Source: Bog-473 sp963843365
GTDB taxonomy: Bacteria; Actinomycetota; Acidimicrobiia; Acidimicrobiales; RAAP-2
Reading direction: 5' to 3'
DNA length: 64,000 nt
Assembly: GCA_963843365.1 (NCBI GenBank)
Contig: CAWJKG010000001.1
Location: 186,001 to 250,000, forward strand
In this document: positions 40,799 through 51,207 of the stretch, one piece after another
Position numbering within the stretch: the stretch's first letter is position 1
Layout of the letters: the number at the start of each line of letters is the position of its first letter
Notes under the pieces: model-generated
Told to the model about the DNA's origin: nothing
The model's database searches: none
Seen by the model: only the letters and a program-made list of their open reading frames with translations
Translations under genes and position numbers: made by a program

Positions 40799-43242
40799 GT
40801 GGCCAAGGACGGTGATCAGTCGAGCCTGCTCGCCAAGCCGGCCTCTGTCGGTGACCCAGGTCTCCAACCAGCCCACGTGGTCCGAGGGCGTTCGGGCTTG
40901 GGCGGCTGGGTGCGAAAGGACCCGGACCTCCTCGTCATCAAGCGCTCCATCCGGGCCGCGGTGGTGATGCCGCTTGTGTTCGCGCTGGCCCACGTCGGGT
41001 TCTCGGATCCCCAGGTGGGTCTCTTCGCCGCCTTCGGATCGTTCGCCCTGCTTCTGCTGGTCGAGTTCACGGGGCCTGCCCGTACTCGCCTGGTCTCCTA
41101 CGCGGGCCTCTATGTCGTCGGGGCCGTGCTTCGTGGTGCTGGGCACCCTCGTCTCGACCCACAAGGTGGCTGCGGTCGTCACGATGGCCGTGGTCGGGTT
41201 CCTGGTGCTCTTCGCGGGAATTGCTGCGCCGCCGGCGCCACGGCGACGACGGCGGCGTTGCTCACCTTCGTCCTGCCGGTCGCCGTCGCCCAGCCCGCCT
41301 CGGCCATCGGTCCGCGCCTGGTCGGGTGGACACTGGCCGCCGTCTTCTGCGTCCCGGCCTGCATGCTGGTATGGCCGCCTCCCTGGCACGACAACCTGCG
41401 GCGACGGCTCTCGGCCGCCGTCGAGGCGGTCGCCCAGCTGGCGGATCTCGGGCCGCGGGGGTCGACGACCCGCAGGCGGAGGAAGACGTCGCAACCGCGA
41501 GCTGGGTGCGCTCCGCGCGGCAATTCTCCGAGCACGCCGTACCCGCCGACGGGCGCGGCCGCGGGTGCGGTGGCGCTCTCCAAGCTGGTCGGCCGGGTGG
41601 AGTGGGTCGCCGGGAACACGGCCATGATCCGCGACGAAGATCAGTCGACCGAACCGATGCCGGCCCGGGCTCTGACGGCGGGGGTGGCCGAGACGCTGCA
41701 CGAGACAGCCGAACTGATCTGCGACGGCGCCGGGCATCCGGTGCAGGATCCGGCTCGTATCGAGGCGGTCCAAGCCGCCACGCGCAAGGTCGACCAGTTG
41801 ATGATCGCCGCTCTGGAGGCCGACGTCGGCTCGTTGACGGAGGTGGAGACGGCGGCGTCGGCGGCGACCGCCCCCTGTGAAGTGGTCGACGGGGACACCA
41901 TCGCCGGCTCGCTCGACCCCGGCTTTCACGCCCGTGCGCTCGGCATCGCCACCGAGATGGTCGCCGATGCGGCGCTCGAGGCCGCCGGCGCCGAGCCCGT
42001 GTCTGACCGGACGCTGGCGATGGCCGACGAATCAGCGCCCCAGGCCCTCGCCCGCCGTCTTCTCTCGCACCTGTCGTTTCGCTCCATCTGGTTCCGCAAT
42101 GCGCTGCGCGGCGCCGTGGGACTGGCCCTCGCGGTGGCGGTGGTCGAGGTGACCAACGTCCAGCACGGGTTCTGGGTCGTGCTCGGCACCCTGTCGGTGC
42201 TGCGCTCCAACGCCGTGGGTACCGGTGCGACGGCGCTGCGCGCCGTGGGTGGGACGGCGCTGGGATTCGTGGTCGGGTCCGCTCATCATGATCGGCATCG
42301 CCGACCACTCCGTGCTCTCTGTGGGTCGTCCTTCCGGTGGCGGTGCTGGCGTCGGGCATGGCCGCGTCCATGGTCTCCTTCGTTGCCGGACAAGCCGCCT
42401 TCACCGTGGTGGTGATCATCCTGTTCAACATCATCCAGCCCGTCGGGTGGAGGGTGGGGCTGACGAGGATCGAGGACGTGGCGATCGGCTGCGGCGTGAG
42501 CGTCGTCGTCGGGTTCCTCTTCTGGCCCCGGGGAGCGACGGCCGCCCTGGGGCGGGCGCTCGCCGACGGCCTTTGCGGCCAGCTCGGGCTATCTGGCGGA
42601 CGCAGTGCAGCGGATGACCCAGACCAGTCAGCACGTCGATACCGATGCCAGCCAGCGGGCTTCGCAGCGGGCCTACCTGCTCTGCGACGATGCCTTCCGT
42701 CAGTTCTTCGCCGAGCGTGGAGCCAAGGTCGTGTCGGTGGAGACCATCTCGAGGCTCTTCACGGGCTCGAACCGTCTGCGCCTGGCCGCTTACACCCTGG
42801 CTACCTTCCCCGTCAGCCCGCCCGACCCCGGCCTGCCCGAGGTCGAGTCCGTGGCCGTCGCCGAGGCAGTCCTGCGGGACTCGCTACGCCGCGAGCCACC
42901 GCTGGTATCAGCGGTTCGCGGAGGTGCTGGCCGACCGGCGAGAGGTCCTTGACGAGCCGCCTCCTCACAGCGCAGGTCCTCCACGATGTCCTCCGCAAGG
43001 CGTTCGACGACGTGCGCGCAGCAGCGCGCGCGGACCGTGTGCAGACGACGCTGCAGATGCTCTGGGCCGACGAGCTGCTGGAGAACCAGAGCCAGATGCA
43101 GACCGACCTGCAGGCATCGGCGGATCTCTTCGTCGCGCGGGAAGGGACGCCGGCGACTGATCTGACGACTCAGCGGCGGGTCCCAGGTCGCAGCCCGGCC
43201 CGCGTCATCGGCATCCTGCTTCCGGCGCGCCTCGCTCCCTGA
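40799..43242 (+). pseudogene. FUSC-family exporter, broken by multiple frameshifts
   Basis: Fragments in all three plus frames follow one protein: RSIRAAVVMPLVFALAHVGF, GLFAAFGSFALLLLVEF, LVSTHKVAAVVTMAVVG, a cytoplasmic helical part, then the second TM bundle FRNALRGAVGLALAVAVVEV…HGFWVVLGTLSVLRSNAVGTG and WVVLPVAVLASGMAASM…FTVVVIILFNII. That is the FUSC/aromatic acid exporter architecture. At least seven single-base breaks occur (for example near 41130, 41225, 42275, 42320, 42575, 42885). The density and the conserved flanks suggest sequence error rather than decay, but as given it cannot be translated whole. Confidence 0.7.
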
Positions 43243-43320
43243 CGATGTCGTGGTTACAGTCGGCGGTTCGGCGGGAGTGGCGAGGCGCAGAGAGGGAGCT
43301 GATGAGGCTGAGATTCACGC

Positions 43321-45277
43321 ATGTACGATCGGGCGGCTGCTGCCGGGCTCACGATCGTGGCGTGCGGGCCGTTGTCGACGAGCGCGACGGCAGTGAGCGC
43401 CGGCGCAGCGTCGACTACGACGACCGTGTCCCCCAAGCCGAGCACGACCACGACGACGCGGCCGTCGACCACGACCACGACCACGAAGCCTCTGGCCACG
43501 ACCACCACGACGTCAGCGCCGCCCGACCACGACGCCGGCGACGGCACCGACCACGACCACGTCGGCTCCGGTCCCGGTCCCGATCGGTGCGACGCACGAC
43601 CACGACCACGGCGCCATCACACGTCGTCAACCAGCCGAACTTCAACGCGCTGACGCCCCACATCGTGGCGCTTCGCGGCACCGGCGTGCAGTACCAGAGC
43701 AGCAGCGGCGTGACGTCGCAGGGAATCGGCGCCGAGCATCCCCAGCTACTTGAGCTCGCCGGGCGGCCCGTACCTCTACGACTCCAAGGGCCGCGTCATC
43801 TTGATGCACGGCGTGAACGTCGTCTACAAGCATGCGCCCTACATCGCGTACCCCGATCCGGGCGAGCCGTGGAACTTCGACGCGACCGACGCCGCCAGAT
43901 TGCAGCGTCTGGGCTTCAACGTCGTCCGGCTCGGGCATCGAGTGGCAGGCCCTCGAGCCGGGATCGGGCGGGCCGAACCAACCCGCGATCTGCACGCCCG
44001 GCACTCCCGGAGGCAACGCACGCGAATGGAACCGGCGCCGTGGCCGAGCAGTACCTGGCCCACGTGGCGGCCACCGTGAAGCTGCTGTCGCAGCTACGGG
44101 ATCTACACCCTGCTCGACATGCACCAGGACGTCTACAACCAGAACTTCCGAGGCGAGGGCGCTCCCGACTGGGCCGTGTGCACCGACAACGTGCCGATCG
44201 TGCCCAAGGGCGGCCGGTGGTCGAACAACTACTCGAACCCGACCCTGCAGACGGCGGTCGGCGCACTTCTGGAGCAACGACGTGGTGGGCAACCTGCAGG
44301 GCAACTACGACCTGGTCTGGAAGACGGTGGCCGAGTACTTCAAGAACAATCCGCTGGGTGGTCGGGTTACGACCCCTACAACGAGCCGTTCTCGACCGAG
44401 ACCCAGACGGCGTCGGAGTCGACGTTCACCGGCCAGCTGGAGTGCTTCTACATCGGCAAGGGCCACACCGGCTACCTGGCCAACGGGACGGCGCCGCTGA
44501 CCTGCCCGTCCGGCGATCCCGAACAACGGCGTGATGCCGACGATCCAGTCGGTCGACAGCCATCACCTGATCTTCGTCGAGCCGGACATCTACTGGGTGA
44601 CCGGGGGGAACATCCCCTCCCAGCTGGGCCCGATGCCGTTCAAGCGCATCGTCTTCAACTTCCACATCTACTGCGGTGACCGCAGCCCGGTCACGGGCAA
44701 TCCGACCGACCTGCTCAGGTGCCTGCAGTCCGAGGAGACGGCCGCGTCCGAGCAGGACATCACCCGCCTGTCCATGGGCTCGGCCGCCCAGCCGAGCGGG
44801 ACCGGCCATCTTCATGAGCGAGTTCGGCGCGACGACGAGCATTCCGCTGGCGGGCTTCGACGTCGAGTGGGCCGGGCTTGGACGACCTGGGCTGGATCTA
44901 CTGGGCCTGGAAGTACTACGACGATCCCACGGGCTCGTCGGCCGAGGGGCTGGTGCAGCCCGACGGGTCGTACTCGCCGATCGTCACGGTGCTGTCGCGC
45001 ACGTATCCGCAGGCGGTCGCAGGCGACCCCAACTCCGTCGTCTTCAATCCCTTCACCGGTGCGTTCAGCATGGTCGTATGCACCGACCCAGGCGGCGAGC
45101 GGCGTGACGACAGTCGTTCATCGCGGCGTCGCAGCACTACCCGAACGGGTGGTGCGCGGCGGTGAAGGGAGGGCGCATCACCTCGCAGCCCGGTGCGACG
45201 CACCTCACCGTGCAGACCGTCGGGCACCCGCCGCAGGTGTACGTCTCGGTGACGGCGGGGCGTGCCCGTCGTCCTGA
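43321..45277 (+). pseudogene. GH5 endoglycoceramidase-like secreted glycosidase, many frameshifts
   Basis: Reading across frames gives a signal-like start (AAAGLTIVACGPLS), a Thr-rich TTTT linker, then GH5 blocks: GRVILMHGVNVVYKHAPY, LDMHQDVYNQNFRGEGAPDWAVC, YDPYNEPFS (acid/base Glu), HLIFVEPDIYW, FNFHIYCGD and FMSEFGATTS (nucleophile Glu), DDLGWIYWAWKYYDD. This is the endoglycosylceramidase pattern, enzymes that cleave glycan from ceramide. Around ten one-base insertions, spaced roughly 60-200 bp apart, disrupt it. Catalytic residues are all retained, so error is more likely than genuine loss. Confidence 0.75.
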
Positions 45278-45287
45278 GAGGCGGCTC

Positions 45288-45701
45288 CTACGAAGGCTCC
45301 TGGCTGTGCACGTCGAAGGAGATCGGCAGGAGGTAGTTGATGTAGAAGGTGTGGACGGTCAGGTCCCGGATAGGCGAGGTCCTGGCGCCGCGCTCGACGA
45401 CACCCGGTCGTCACTCTCGGCGTAGTGCTCGCAGGCTTCGAGTGCGTCATCGACCTCTCGGCGGGATCGAGAAGCAGCCCGAGGTGGTCGGATCCCGGCG
45501 AATGCATCGGCTGGTCGCTTTCGAGGAGCTGGATGAACTGGTCCGAGCCGCACATCAGGAGACGGCAGGGCTGACCCGCCACGATCGATGTCGAAACCGC
45601 TCCACCCGAAGATCGATCCGTAGAAGTCGTCGATTTCCTCCCGCAGCGTCGTGGTCAGGCTGCCGACCGGAATCGGTCAGCTCCATATGGTCGAACCGCA
45701 C
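45288..45701 (-). CDS. VOC-family (glyoxalase-like) protein, second tandem copy, frameshifted
   Basis: Starts GTG (RFDHMELT) 4 nt after the stop of its paralogue. EEIDDFYGSIFGWSGFDID is followed in other frames by QPCRLLMCGSDQFIQLLESDQPMHSPG, EVDDALEACEHYAESDDRVS and the ending LTVHTFYINYLLPISFDVH. At least three indels. Close in sequence to the next gene, so a tandem duplication. Confidence 0.7.
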
Positions 45702-45705
45702 GGGA

Positions 45706-46118
45706 GTCAGGTGCGCTCCATGCACTGCACGTCGAAGTAGATCGGCAAGAGGTACTTGACGTAGAAGGCGTGGACGGTCAAGCCCGGGATAGACGAGGTC
45801 CTCGTAGCGCTTGATGGACACCCGGTCGTCCTTCTCGGCGTAGCGCTCGCACGCGTCCAGCATGTCGTCGACCTCCTGGCGGGTGTCCTGCAGCAGCCCG
45901 AGATGGTCGTAGCCGGGCGAGCTCATCGGCCGTTCGCTCTCGGCCAGGAGGATGAACTGATCGGCGTCGGGCATCAGCAGATGGCAGGACTGCCCGACGA
46001 CGTCGGTGTCGAAACCCTTCCAGCCGAAGATCGAGCCGTAGAAGGCATCGATCTCCTCTCGGAGATCCGTGGTCAGGGTGCCGACCGGAAACGTCAACTC
46101 CATGTGATTGAACCGCAT
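45706..46118 (-). CDS. VOC-family (glyoxalase-like) protein, first tandem copy (frameshift near 45787)
   Basis: About 137 residues: MRFNHMELTFPVGTLTTDLREEIDAFYGSIFGWKGFDTDVVG, SCHLLMPDADQFILLAESE, SPGYDHLGLLQDTRQEVDDMLDACERYAEKDDRVSIKRYED, then after one indel LTVHAFYVKYLLPIYFDVQCMERT. The beta-alpha-beta-beta-beta pattern fits VOC proteins. His-Asp-His positions could bind metal, but the substrate is unknown. A strong GAGGAGG lies upstream of the ATG. Confidence 0.8.
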
Positions 46119-46368
46119 CTTGGTGCCTCCTCCTCTCTTCCCAGGTAGGCCACCAGTCTGACCGAAAAGGCGCGCTCCGCTCGGGGGTCGTTCCGGGACG
46201 GCGCCGCTCGCGGAACCGGGACCAGGGTGTTCGGCCCAGGACAGCCACGAGCGGGACGTTCCTACGGCACGTTCTCGAACCAGGTCAGCCGAGTGGCTCG
46301 CGCCGGTCTGGTGGAACGCCTCCGGATCACGTGACCAACGCTGACTCAGACGGTGCAGCTTCCGGCCA

Positions 46369-46887
46369 TCAGGAGAAGATCCGACCCCACCCGTCCGACA
46401 CGGGTGCCATGAAGTACGTCGTCAGGGTCATCGACTCGTGCAGCCACGCGCCGTCGACCCGGACGTAGCGGTCGCTCTCCGAGCCGGACATCCAGAACGA
46501 TGCGCCGTCCGGGCGTTGACACGGGCACAGAAGGTCCCAGGTAGCCGACACGCGGTCGCCCTGGACGTCGATCACAGGGTTGGTGAACAGATGCCGGGAG
46601 AACGTCAACGTCGGGCGCTCGAGCCGGTCGACGATGGCGGCCCGCCCCTTGGCCACGCCCAGCCCGGGCCCGCCGTCCCAGACGCCGTCGGGGATGAACG
46701 AATCGGCGATCTCGCCGGCGATGCGGGCCAGGGTGGCCTGATCGACCACCTTCCCCTTGGCGAAGCGGCGGTCGACCAGATTGGCGTAGTGCGACTTGAC
46801 CGCGTGGATCTGCAGAACTCCCTCGCTGGCCTCGACCCGGGTCCTCAGCTCAGTCAGCTGTGCGGCGAGTTCGTCGAGTGTCGGCAT
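46369..46887 (-). CDS. SnoaL-like / NTF2-fold protein
   Basis: A 172-residue protein with the SnoaL-type pattern: helical N-terminus (IHAVKSHYANLVDRRF), DGVWDGGPGLGVAKGRAAIVDRL, then beta strands LFTNPVIDVQGDRVSATWDLLCPCQ. Such proteins act as small-molecule isomerases, dehydratases or have no known activity. The 250 bp between it and the VOC gene contain nothing I can support. Confidence 0.75.
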   Translation of the reverse strand: MPTLDELAAQLTELRTRVEASEGVLQIHAVKSHYANLVDRRFAKGKVVDQATLARIAGEIADSFIPDGVWDGGPGLGVAKGRAAIVDRLERPTLTFSRHLFTNPVIDVQGDRVSATWDLLCPCQRPDGASFWMSGSESDRYVRVDGAWLHESMTLTTYFMAPVSDGWGRIFS

Positions 46888-46984
46888 TCATGGCCCTCCG
46901 TTGATAGGTTGTGCCCCGCCAGTAGCGATCGCACGGAACTCCTGACAACGCCCGTCGTCCAAACGGGGTTCAAGCTCACAGTGG

Positions 46985-47057
46985 CACCCCCAACCGGATT
47001 CGAACCGGTGCTGCCGCCGTGAAAGGGCGGTGTCCTAGGCCGCTAGACGATGGGGGC
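46985..47057 (-). tRNA. tRNA-Glu(TTC)
   Basis: Acceptor GCCCCCA/TGGGGGT, anticodon stem-loop CCGCC-CTTTCAC-GGCGG with normal U33, T-arm ACCGG-TTCGAAT-CCGGT; CCA encoded (46982-46984). Confidence 0.95.
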
Positions 47058-47088
47058 CGGGCCGTGCCGGCGCACGGAACGTCCAAGC

Positions 47089-48062
47089 CTAATGGGCACC
47101 GATCGGGACGCCCGGCGCCGACGTGTCGCGGACGAGCGGGGCGGGCAGCACCTCCGGGCGCGTGGTAGGTGCAGGCGAGGAACGTCTGCACGGCGCCGAT
47201 CACCAGCGCGGTGGCGCCGAGGATGTGGACCTCGACCAGCAGCGCCGGCAGGTGGGTGAAGTACTGGGTGTAGCCCGACGGCGGCCTGGGCCACCATGCA
47301 CCACCATGCAGGATGCGGCCGGCGCGGCGCACCCGCTCGGGCACGTCGCCCATGTGGAGCGCCACCACCAGGCCGATGGTCACGCCGATCAGCAGCAGGG
47401 CCAGGCTCGAGTGGAGCTCGGCCATGTCGCGCAGCGCGATCGGGATGCGCTTGGCCACCTGCTGGCCCGAGGCGTCGCCGGCGTGCGGCCCGGCGCCGGT
47501 CGTGGCCGTCCCGGCGGCGATGACGAGGGCCAGGAGCGCCAGGACGCCGTAGAAGAGGCGGATGAGCGGCCGGGGCACCAGGAGGTGGGCCGAGCCCGGG
47601 CGCGTAGTCGCGGGTCGAGCGGTGGACCAGCACCACGGCGTCGACCAGCAGGAGCATGGTGGCGAAGAAGTGCACCATGACGACGTAGGGGTTGAGCTTG
47701 GTGTAGACGACGATGCCGCCGAGGACGGCCTGGGCCAGGACGCCGGCCACCAGCCCGCCGCTCAGCCAGATCAGGTCGCGCCGGCGCGGGGCGCGGAAGA
47801 CCGAGCCGAGGAAGGCGGCCGCCACCGCGATGGTCAGGACCACCGTGACCAGGCGGTTGCCGAACTCGACCAGGCCGTGGAACTGCAGGGCCGGGGTCAG
47901 GTGCCCGACCGAGCACTCGGGCCAGTCGGCGCAGCCCAGGCCCGATCCGGTCAGGCGGACCGCCGCCCCGGTGACGACGATGAGGGCGGTCAGGACCAGG
48001 GCCAGGACGTCGAGCCGGTGGCTCAGCGAGGGCGAGACGGTGGGGGTACGGCGCCGCGACAC
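47089..48062 (-). CDS. ctaA: Heme A synthase, CtaA/COX15 family (frameshifts near 47605, 47285 and 47165)
   Basis: An eight-TM enzyme that oxidises the C8 methyl of heme O to make heme A for cytochrome oxidase. Seen: VTGAAVRLTGSGLGCADWPECSVG (with the cysteine pair), FHGLVEFGNRLVT (His ligand), VMVHFFATMLLLV, then in a second frame RDMAELHSSLALLLIGVTIGLV and, after another break, FTHLPALLVEVHILGATALVIGAVQTFL. Histidines for both heme sites are present. GTG start at 48062. Divergent from ctaB, its pathway partner. Confidence 0.87.
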
Positions 48063-48076
48063 TCCGGCCAAGCGTA

Positions 48077-48100
48077 CCGGGACCTGTCGCCTGGTCCCGG
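48077..48100. promoter_or_regulatory. Perfect inverted repeat between ctaA and ctaB
   Basis: CCGGGACC and GGTCCCGG are exact inverted repeats with an 8-nt spacer in the 67-bp gap between the divergent heme A genes; could be an operator shared by both or an mRNA hairpin. Confidence 0.4.
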
Positions 48101-48129
48101 GCGAGGCCCCGGCCCTAGGCTGCACGGAC

Positions 48130-49065
48130 ATGTCCATCGAGGCGCCCGCCCTCCCGGGCCGGCGAGCCACGTGGTCGCGGCCGACCGTCGGGGCCTACGT
48201 CGCCCTGACCAAGCCCCGGATCATCGAGCTCCTGCTGGTCACGACGCTGCCCACCATGGTGGTGGCGCAGCGCGGCCTGCCCCCGGTCTGGCTGATGGCG
48301 GCCACCCTGGCCGGCGGCGCGCTGGCGGCCGGCGGGGCCAACGCCATCAACATGGTGGTCGACCGCGACATCGACCGCCTGATGAACCGGACCAAGAACC
48401 GCCCGCTGGTGACGGGCGCCATGACGCCCACCGCCGCGCTGGTCTTCGCGCTGACGCTCGAGGTGGCCGCCTTCGTGGAGCTGTGGCTGGCCGTCAACCT
48501 GCTCTCGGCCGTGCTGGCCATCTCGGCCACCCTCTTCTACGTCTTCGTCTACACGCTGTGGCTCAAGCGCCGCTCGACGCAGAACATCGTGATCGGCGGC
48601 GCCGCCGGCGCGGTGCCGGTCCTCGTCGGCTGGGCCGCCGTCACCGACAGCCTGGCCTGGGCGCCGGTGGTGCTCTTCGCCATCATCTTCATCTGGACGC
48701 CGCCGCACTTCTGGTCGCTGGCCGTGCGCTACAAGGAGGACTACCGGGCGGCCGACGTGCCCATGCTCCCGGTGGTGGCCTCCATGAAGCGCACCACGAC
48801 CGAGATCGTCTACTACACGGTGGCGCTGGTGGCGGTGTCGTTCCTCTTCGGGCCGGTGGCCCATCTCGGCTGGATCTACATGGTCACCGCCGCCGTGCTC
48901 GGCGCCGGCTTCCTCTACCTCGTCACCCGGCTGTGGGGCCTGGCCCAGAACGACCAGGCGACCGGCCGCGACGCCATGCGGGTCTTCGGGTACTCCATCA
49001 CCTACCTGACCGTGCTCTTCGTGGCCATGGCGGGCGACGTACTCATCCGCAACCACCTTCACTAG
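48130..49065 (+). CDS. ctaB: Protoheme IX farnesyltransferase (heme O synthase)
   Basis: A 311-residue UbiA-family prenyltransferase that adds farnesyl to heme B, giving heme O. The two aspartate-rich regions are visible: NMVVDRDIDRLMNRTKNRPLVTG and the later YKEDYRAADVPMLPVV, plus IWTPPHFWSLA. Start ATG of MSIEAPALP. Operates just before CtaA in the heme A pathway. Confidence 0.93.
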   Translation: MSIEAPALPGRRATWSRPTVGAYVALTKPRIIELLLVTTLPTMVVAQRGLPPVWLMAATLAGGALAAGGANAINMVVDRDIDRLMNRTKNRPLVTGAMTPTAALVFALTLEVAAFVELWLAVNLLSAVLAISATLFYVFVYTLWLKRRSTQNIVIGGAAGAVPVLVGWAAVTDSLAWAPVVLFAIIFIWTPPHFWSLAVRYKEDYRAADVPMLPVVASMKRTTTEIVYYTVALVAVSFLFGPVAHLGWIYMVTAAVLGAGFLYLVTRLWGLAQNDQATGRDAMRVFGYSITYLTVLFVAMAGDVLIRNHLH

Positions 49066-49077
49066 CGTCCCCGCGCG

Positions 49078-49732
49078 ATGACCGACGCAGCACCTCCCGA
49101 GCCGCCGTCGGCGCCTGCCCCGGCTGGCGGGACGCGAGCCGGTGGTCCGCAAACCGCGCAAGCGGTTCCTCTTCATCGGCACCGGCATCGGCGCTCCTGA
49201 TCGTCGTTGATCATCGGCCTGACCACGAGCGTCGGGACGAACCAGAGCTCGACCGACGCGGCCCACGAGGGCGGACCGGTGCCGTCGTTCACCGCTGCGA
49301 ACATCGGCCCGGTCCGGATCGTCCAGGTCTGTCGGTGGCCGGCGGCGGTGGTGGCGACGGCACGCCGGCGGTGCTGCTCTTCTTCGGCGACTGGTGCCCG
49401 AGCTGCCACCAGGAGCTCCCCCCGCTGGCCGCGGCGGTGCGGCGGCAGGACGAGGCCGGCGGTGCACTGTCGAAGATCCGCGTCATCGGCGTCGACAGCG
49501 AGGACTCGACCGGCGAGTGCCAAGTCGTTCATCAAGAGCGCGGGTGTCACCTTCCCCGTGGCCTACGACCCCAGACACGGCGATCACGAAGGGAAGTTCG
49601 ACTTCGGTCGGCGACCCCTACGCCGTGTTCGTCAAGAGCGACGGGACGATCGCCAAGATCGTGCGGGGCGACGAGCTGACGCCGGCCTCCTTCACCGCCG
49701 ACGAGCGCGCGCTCCTTTCGGACCAGACCTGA
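49078..49732 (+). CDS. Thioredoxin-like redoxin, TlpA/ResA type, with N-terminal membrane anchor (several frameshifts)
   Basis: Begins MTDAAPPEPPSAPAP 12 nt after ctaB. Reading across about five one-base insertions: basic stretch RKPRKRFLFIGTGIGA and one TM helix, then VPSFTAANIGPVRIV, AVLLFFGDWCPSCHQELPPL with a WCxxC active site, SKIRVIGVDSEDSTGEC, KSAGVTFPVAYDP and DPYAVFVKSDGTIAKIVRG. Such extracytoplasmic redoxins keep cysteines reduced for cytochrome oxidase or cytochrome c assembly, fitting the ctaA/ctaB context. Confidence 0.75.
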
Positions 49733-49751
49733 GTCGACGCCGGTCGTCCAC

Positions 49752-51161
49752 TCACGCGGTGGCGATGCGCGTGGGTGCCGTCGCTGCTTTGCTGCGCAGC
49801 CCGACGAACGCGATCACCGCCGCCACCAACGCCACCACGACGTCGAAGGTGAAGGCGTCGGTCACGCCGCCGACGAAGTCCGAGGGGTCGCCGGGTGCGG
49901 CCGCCACAATGGCCGTCGTGATGCCGAGGCCGATGGAGCCTCCGGCCACCTGGCACATGTAGACGAGGCCGCCGGCGAGGCTGGCCTGGGATGCATCGAG
50001 CGAGGTCACGCCGGCGGTGGTGACGGAGGAATAGAAGAAGCCGATGCCGACGCCGAGGATGAGCAGGCCCGGGAGCAGCGAGGCGTAATCGGGATGCTCC
50101 GGCAGGAGCGCGAGCAGGACCATGCCGACGGTGATGCAGGCGGCGCCCCCCGACACCGAGATGCGGGCGCCGATCCGCGCGTAGAGGGGTCCGGCCACGA
50201 GGGAGACCACGGCGTACGTGATCATCATGGGGAGCAGGCCCAGCCCCGCCATGAGCGGGTCGTAGCCGAACACCTTGATCATGATCTGGGGCACGTAGAG
50301 CAGCACGCCGAAGAACACCGGCGATATGCAGAGCACGCACCCACAGGCGGCCAGGAAGCCGCGGTTGCGCATGATGGCGCGGGGAATGAGGGCGTTGTCC
50401 CGGGGTCGGCTCTGCAGGACGCCGAAGGCGAGGACCAGCACGACCGCCACGGCGACGATGAGCTCGACCCGGATGCTGCTCCACCCCCATGAGCTCGAGA
50501 AGTCGAGCGCGAGGAGGAGGGCGATGAGGCCGCTGCTCAGCGTGGCGACGCCGGCGTAATCGAGTCGCTGCCCCGGTGCGATCGGCTTGTCGTGCGGAAT
50601 CGTGGCGAGGGTGGCCGCCGCGGCCAGGCCGGCGATGGGGAGATTGACGAAGAAGATCCAGCGCCAGCTGAGGGCCTGGGTCAGCGCCCCGCCGACGAGG
50701 GGGCCGAGCGCGTTGCCCAGGCCGGCCGCCGCAATGACCAGGCCGCCCGCCAACCCGGCCCGCGACTCGGGCAGCAGGTCGAAGGTGAGGCCGAGGATGG
50801 CCGGCCACATCATGGCCCCCCCGATGCCCATCAGCCCGCGGAAGATGATCAGGGTCAGCGCGTCGGGGGCCAGGCCGCAGGCCAGCGAGAAGAGGGCGAA
50901 GATGGCCGAGCCGATCAGGAAGATGCGGCGGCGTCCGAACATGTCGGCCAGCCGGCCGCCGGTGACGATGGCGACACCGAAGATGAGCGCGTAGGCGTTG
51001 ATCACCCACTGCACGGTGGAGAGGCCGGCGTGCAGCTGGTTCTCCATGGTGGGGATGGCCACGCTGAACGCGGTGAAGTCGTTGGCGATGGTGATGACGG
51101 CCAGCCCCATCGCCACCAGCGCCAGGAGGGTGCGACGTGTGAGCCAACCCTGATCCGCCAC
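49752..51161 (-). CDS. MFS drug transporter, DHA2 type
   Basis: A 469-residue exporter with NDFTAFSVAIPTM in TM1, GGRLADMFGRRRIF in the loop and GPLVGGALTQALSWRWIFFVNLP. Frame intact. It converges on the redoxin gene and lies 46 bp after the ABC permease on the same strand. Confidence 0.9.
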   Translation of the reverse strand: MADQGWLTRRTLLALVAMGLAVITIANDFTAFSVAIPTMENQLHAGLSTVQWVINAYALIFGVAIVTGGRLADMFGRRRIFLIGSAIFALFSLACGLAPDALTLIIFRGLMGIGGAMMWPAILGLTFDLLPESRAGLAGGLVIAAAGLGNALGPLVGGALTQALSWRWIFFVNLPIAGLAAAATLATIPHDKPIAPGQRLDYAGVATLSSGLIALLLALDFSSSWGWSSIRVELIVAVAVVLVLAFGVLQSRPRDNALIPRAIMRNRGFLAACGCVLCISPVFFGVLLYVPQIMIKVFGYDPLMAGLGLLPMMITYAVVSLVAGPLYARIGARISVSGGAACITVGMVLLALLPEHPDYASLLPGLLILGVGIGFFYSSVTTAGVTSLDASQASLAGGLVYMCQVAGGSIGLGITTAIVAAAPGDPSDFVGGVTDAFTFDVVVALVAAVIAFVGLRSKAATAPTRIATA

Positions 51162-51207
51162 GCTCCCGACTCCCCTCCGCCGTCACCCGGTCACTGAATT
51201 GTGTCGG

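Noticed and set aside
43430..43520. Low-complexity ACGACC repeat as a possible regulatory element
   Set aside because: It encodes the Thr-rich linker of the secreted GH5 protein.
46976..47578. 200-codon minus-strand ORF over tRNA-Glu
   Set aside because: Its 5' part is ctaA C-terminal sequence shifted by an indel and the rest runs through the tRNA.
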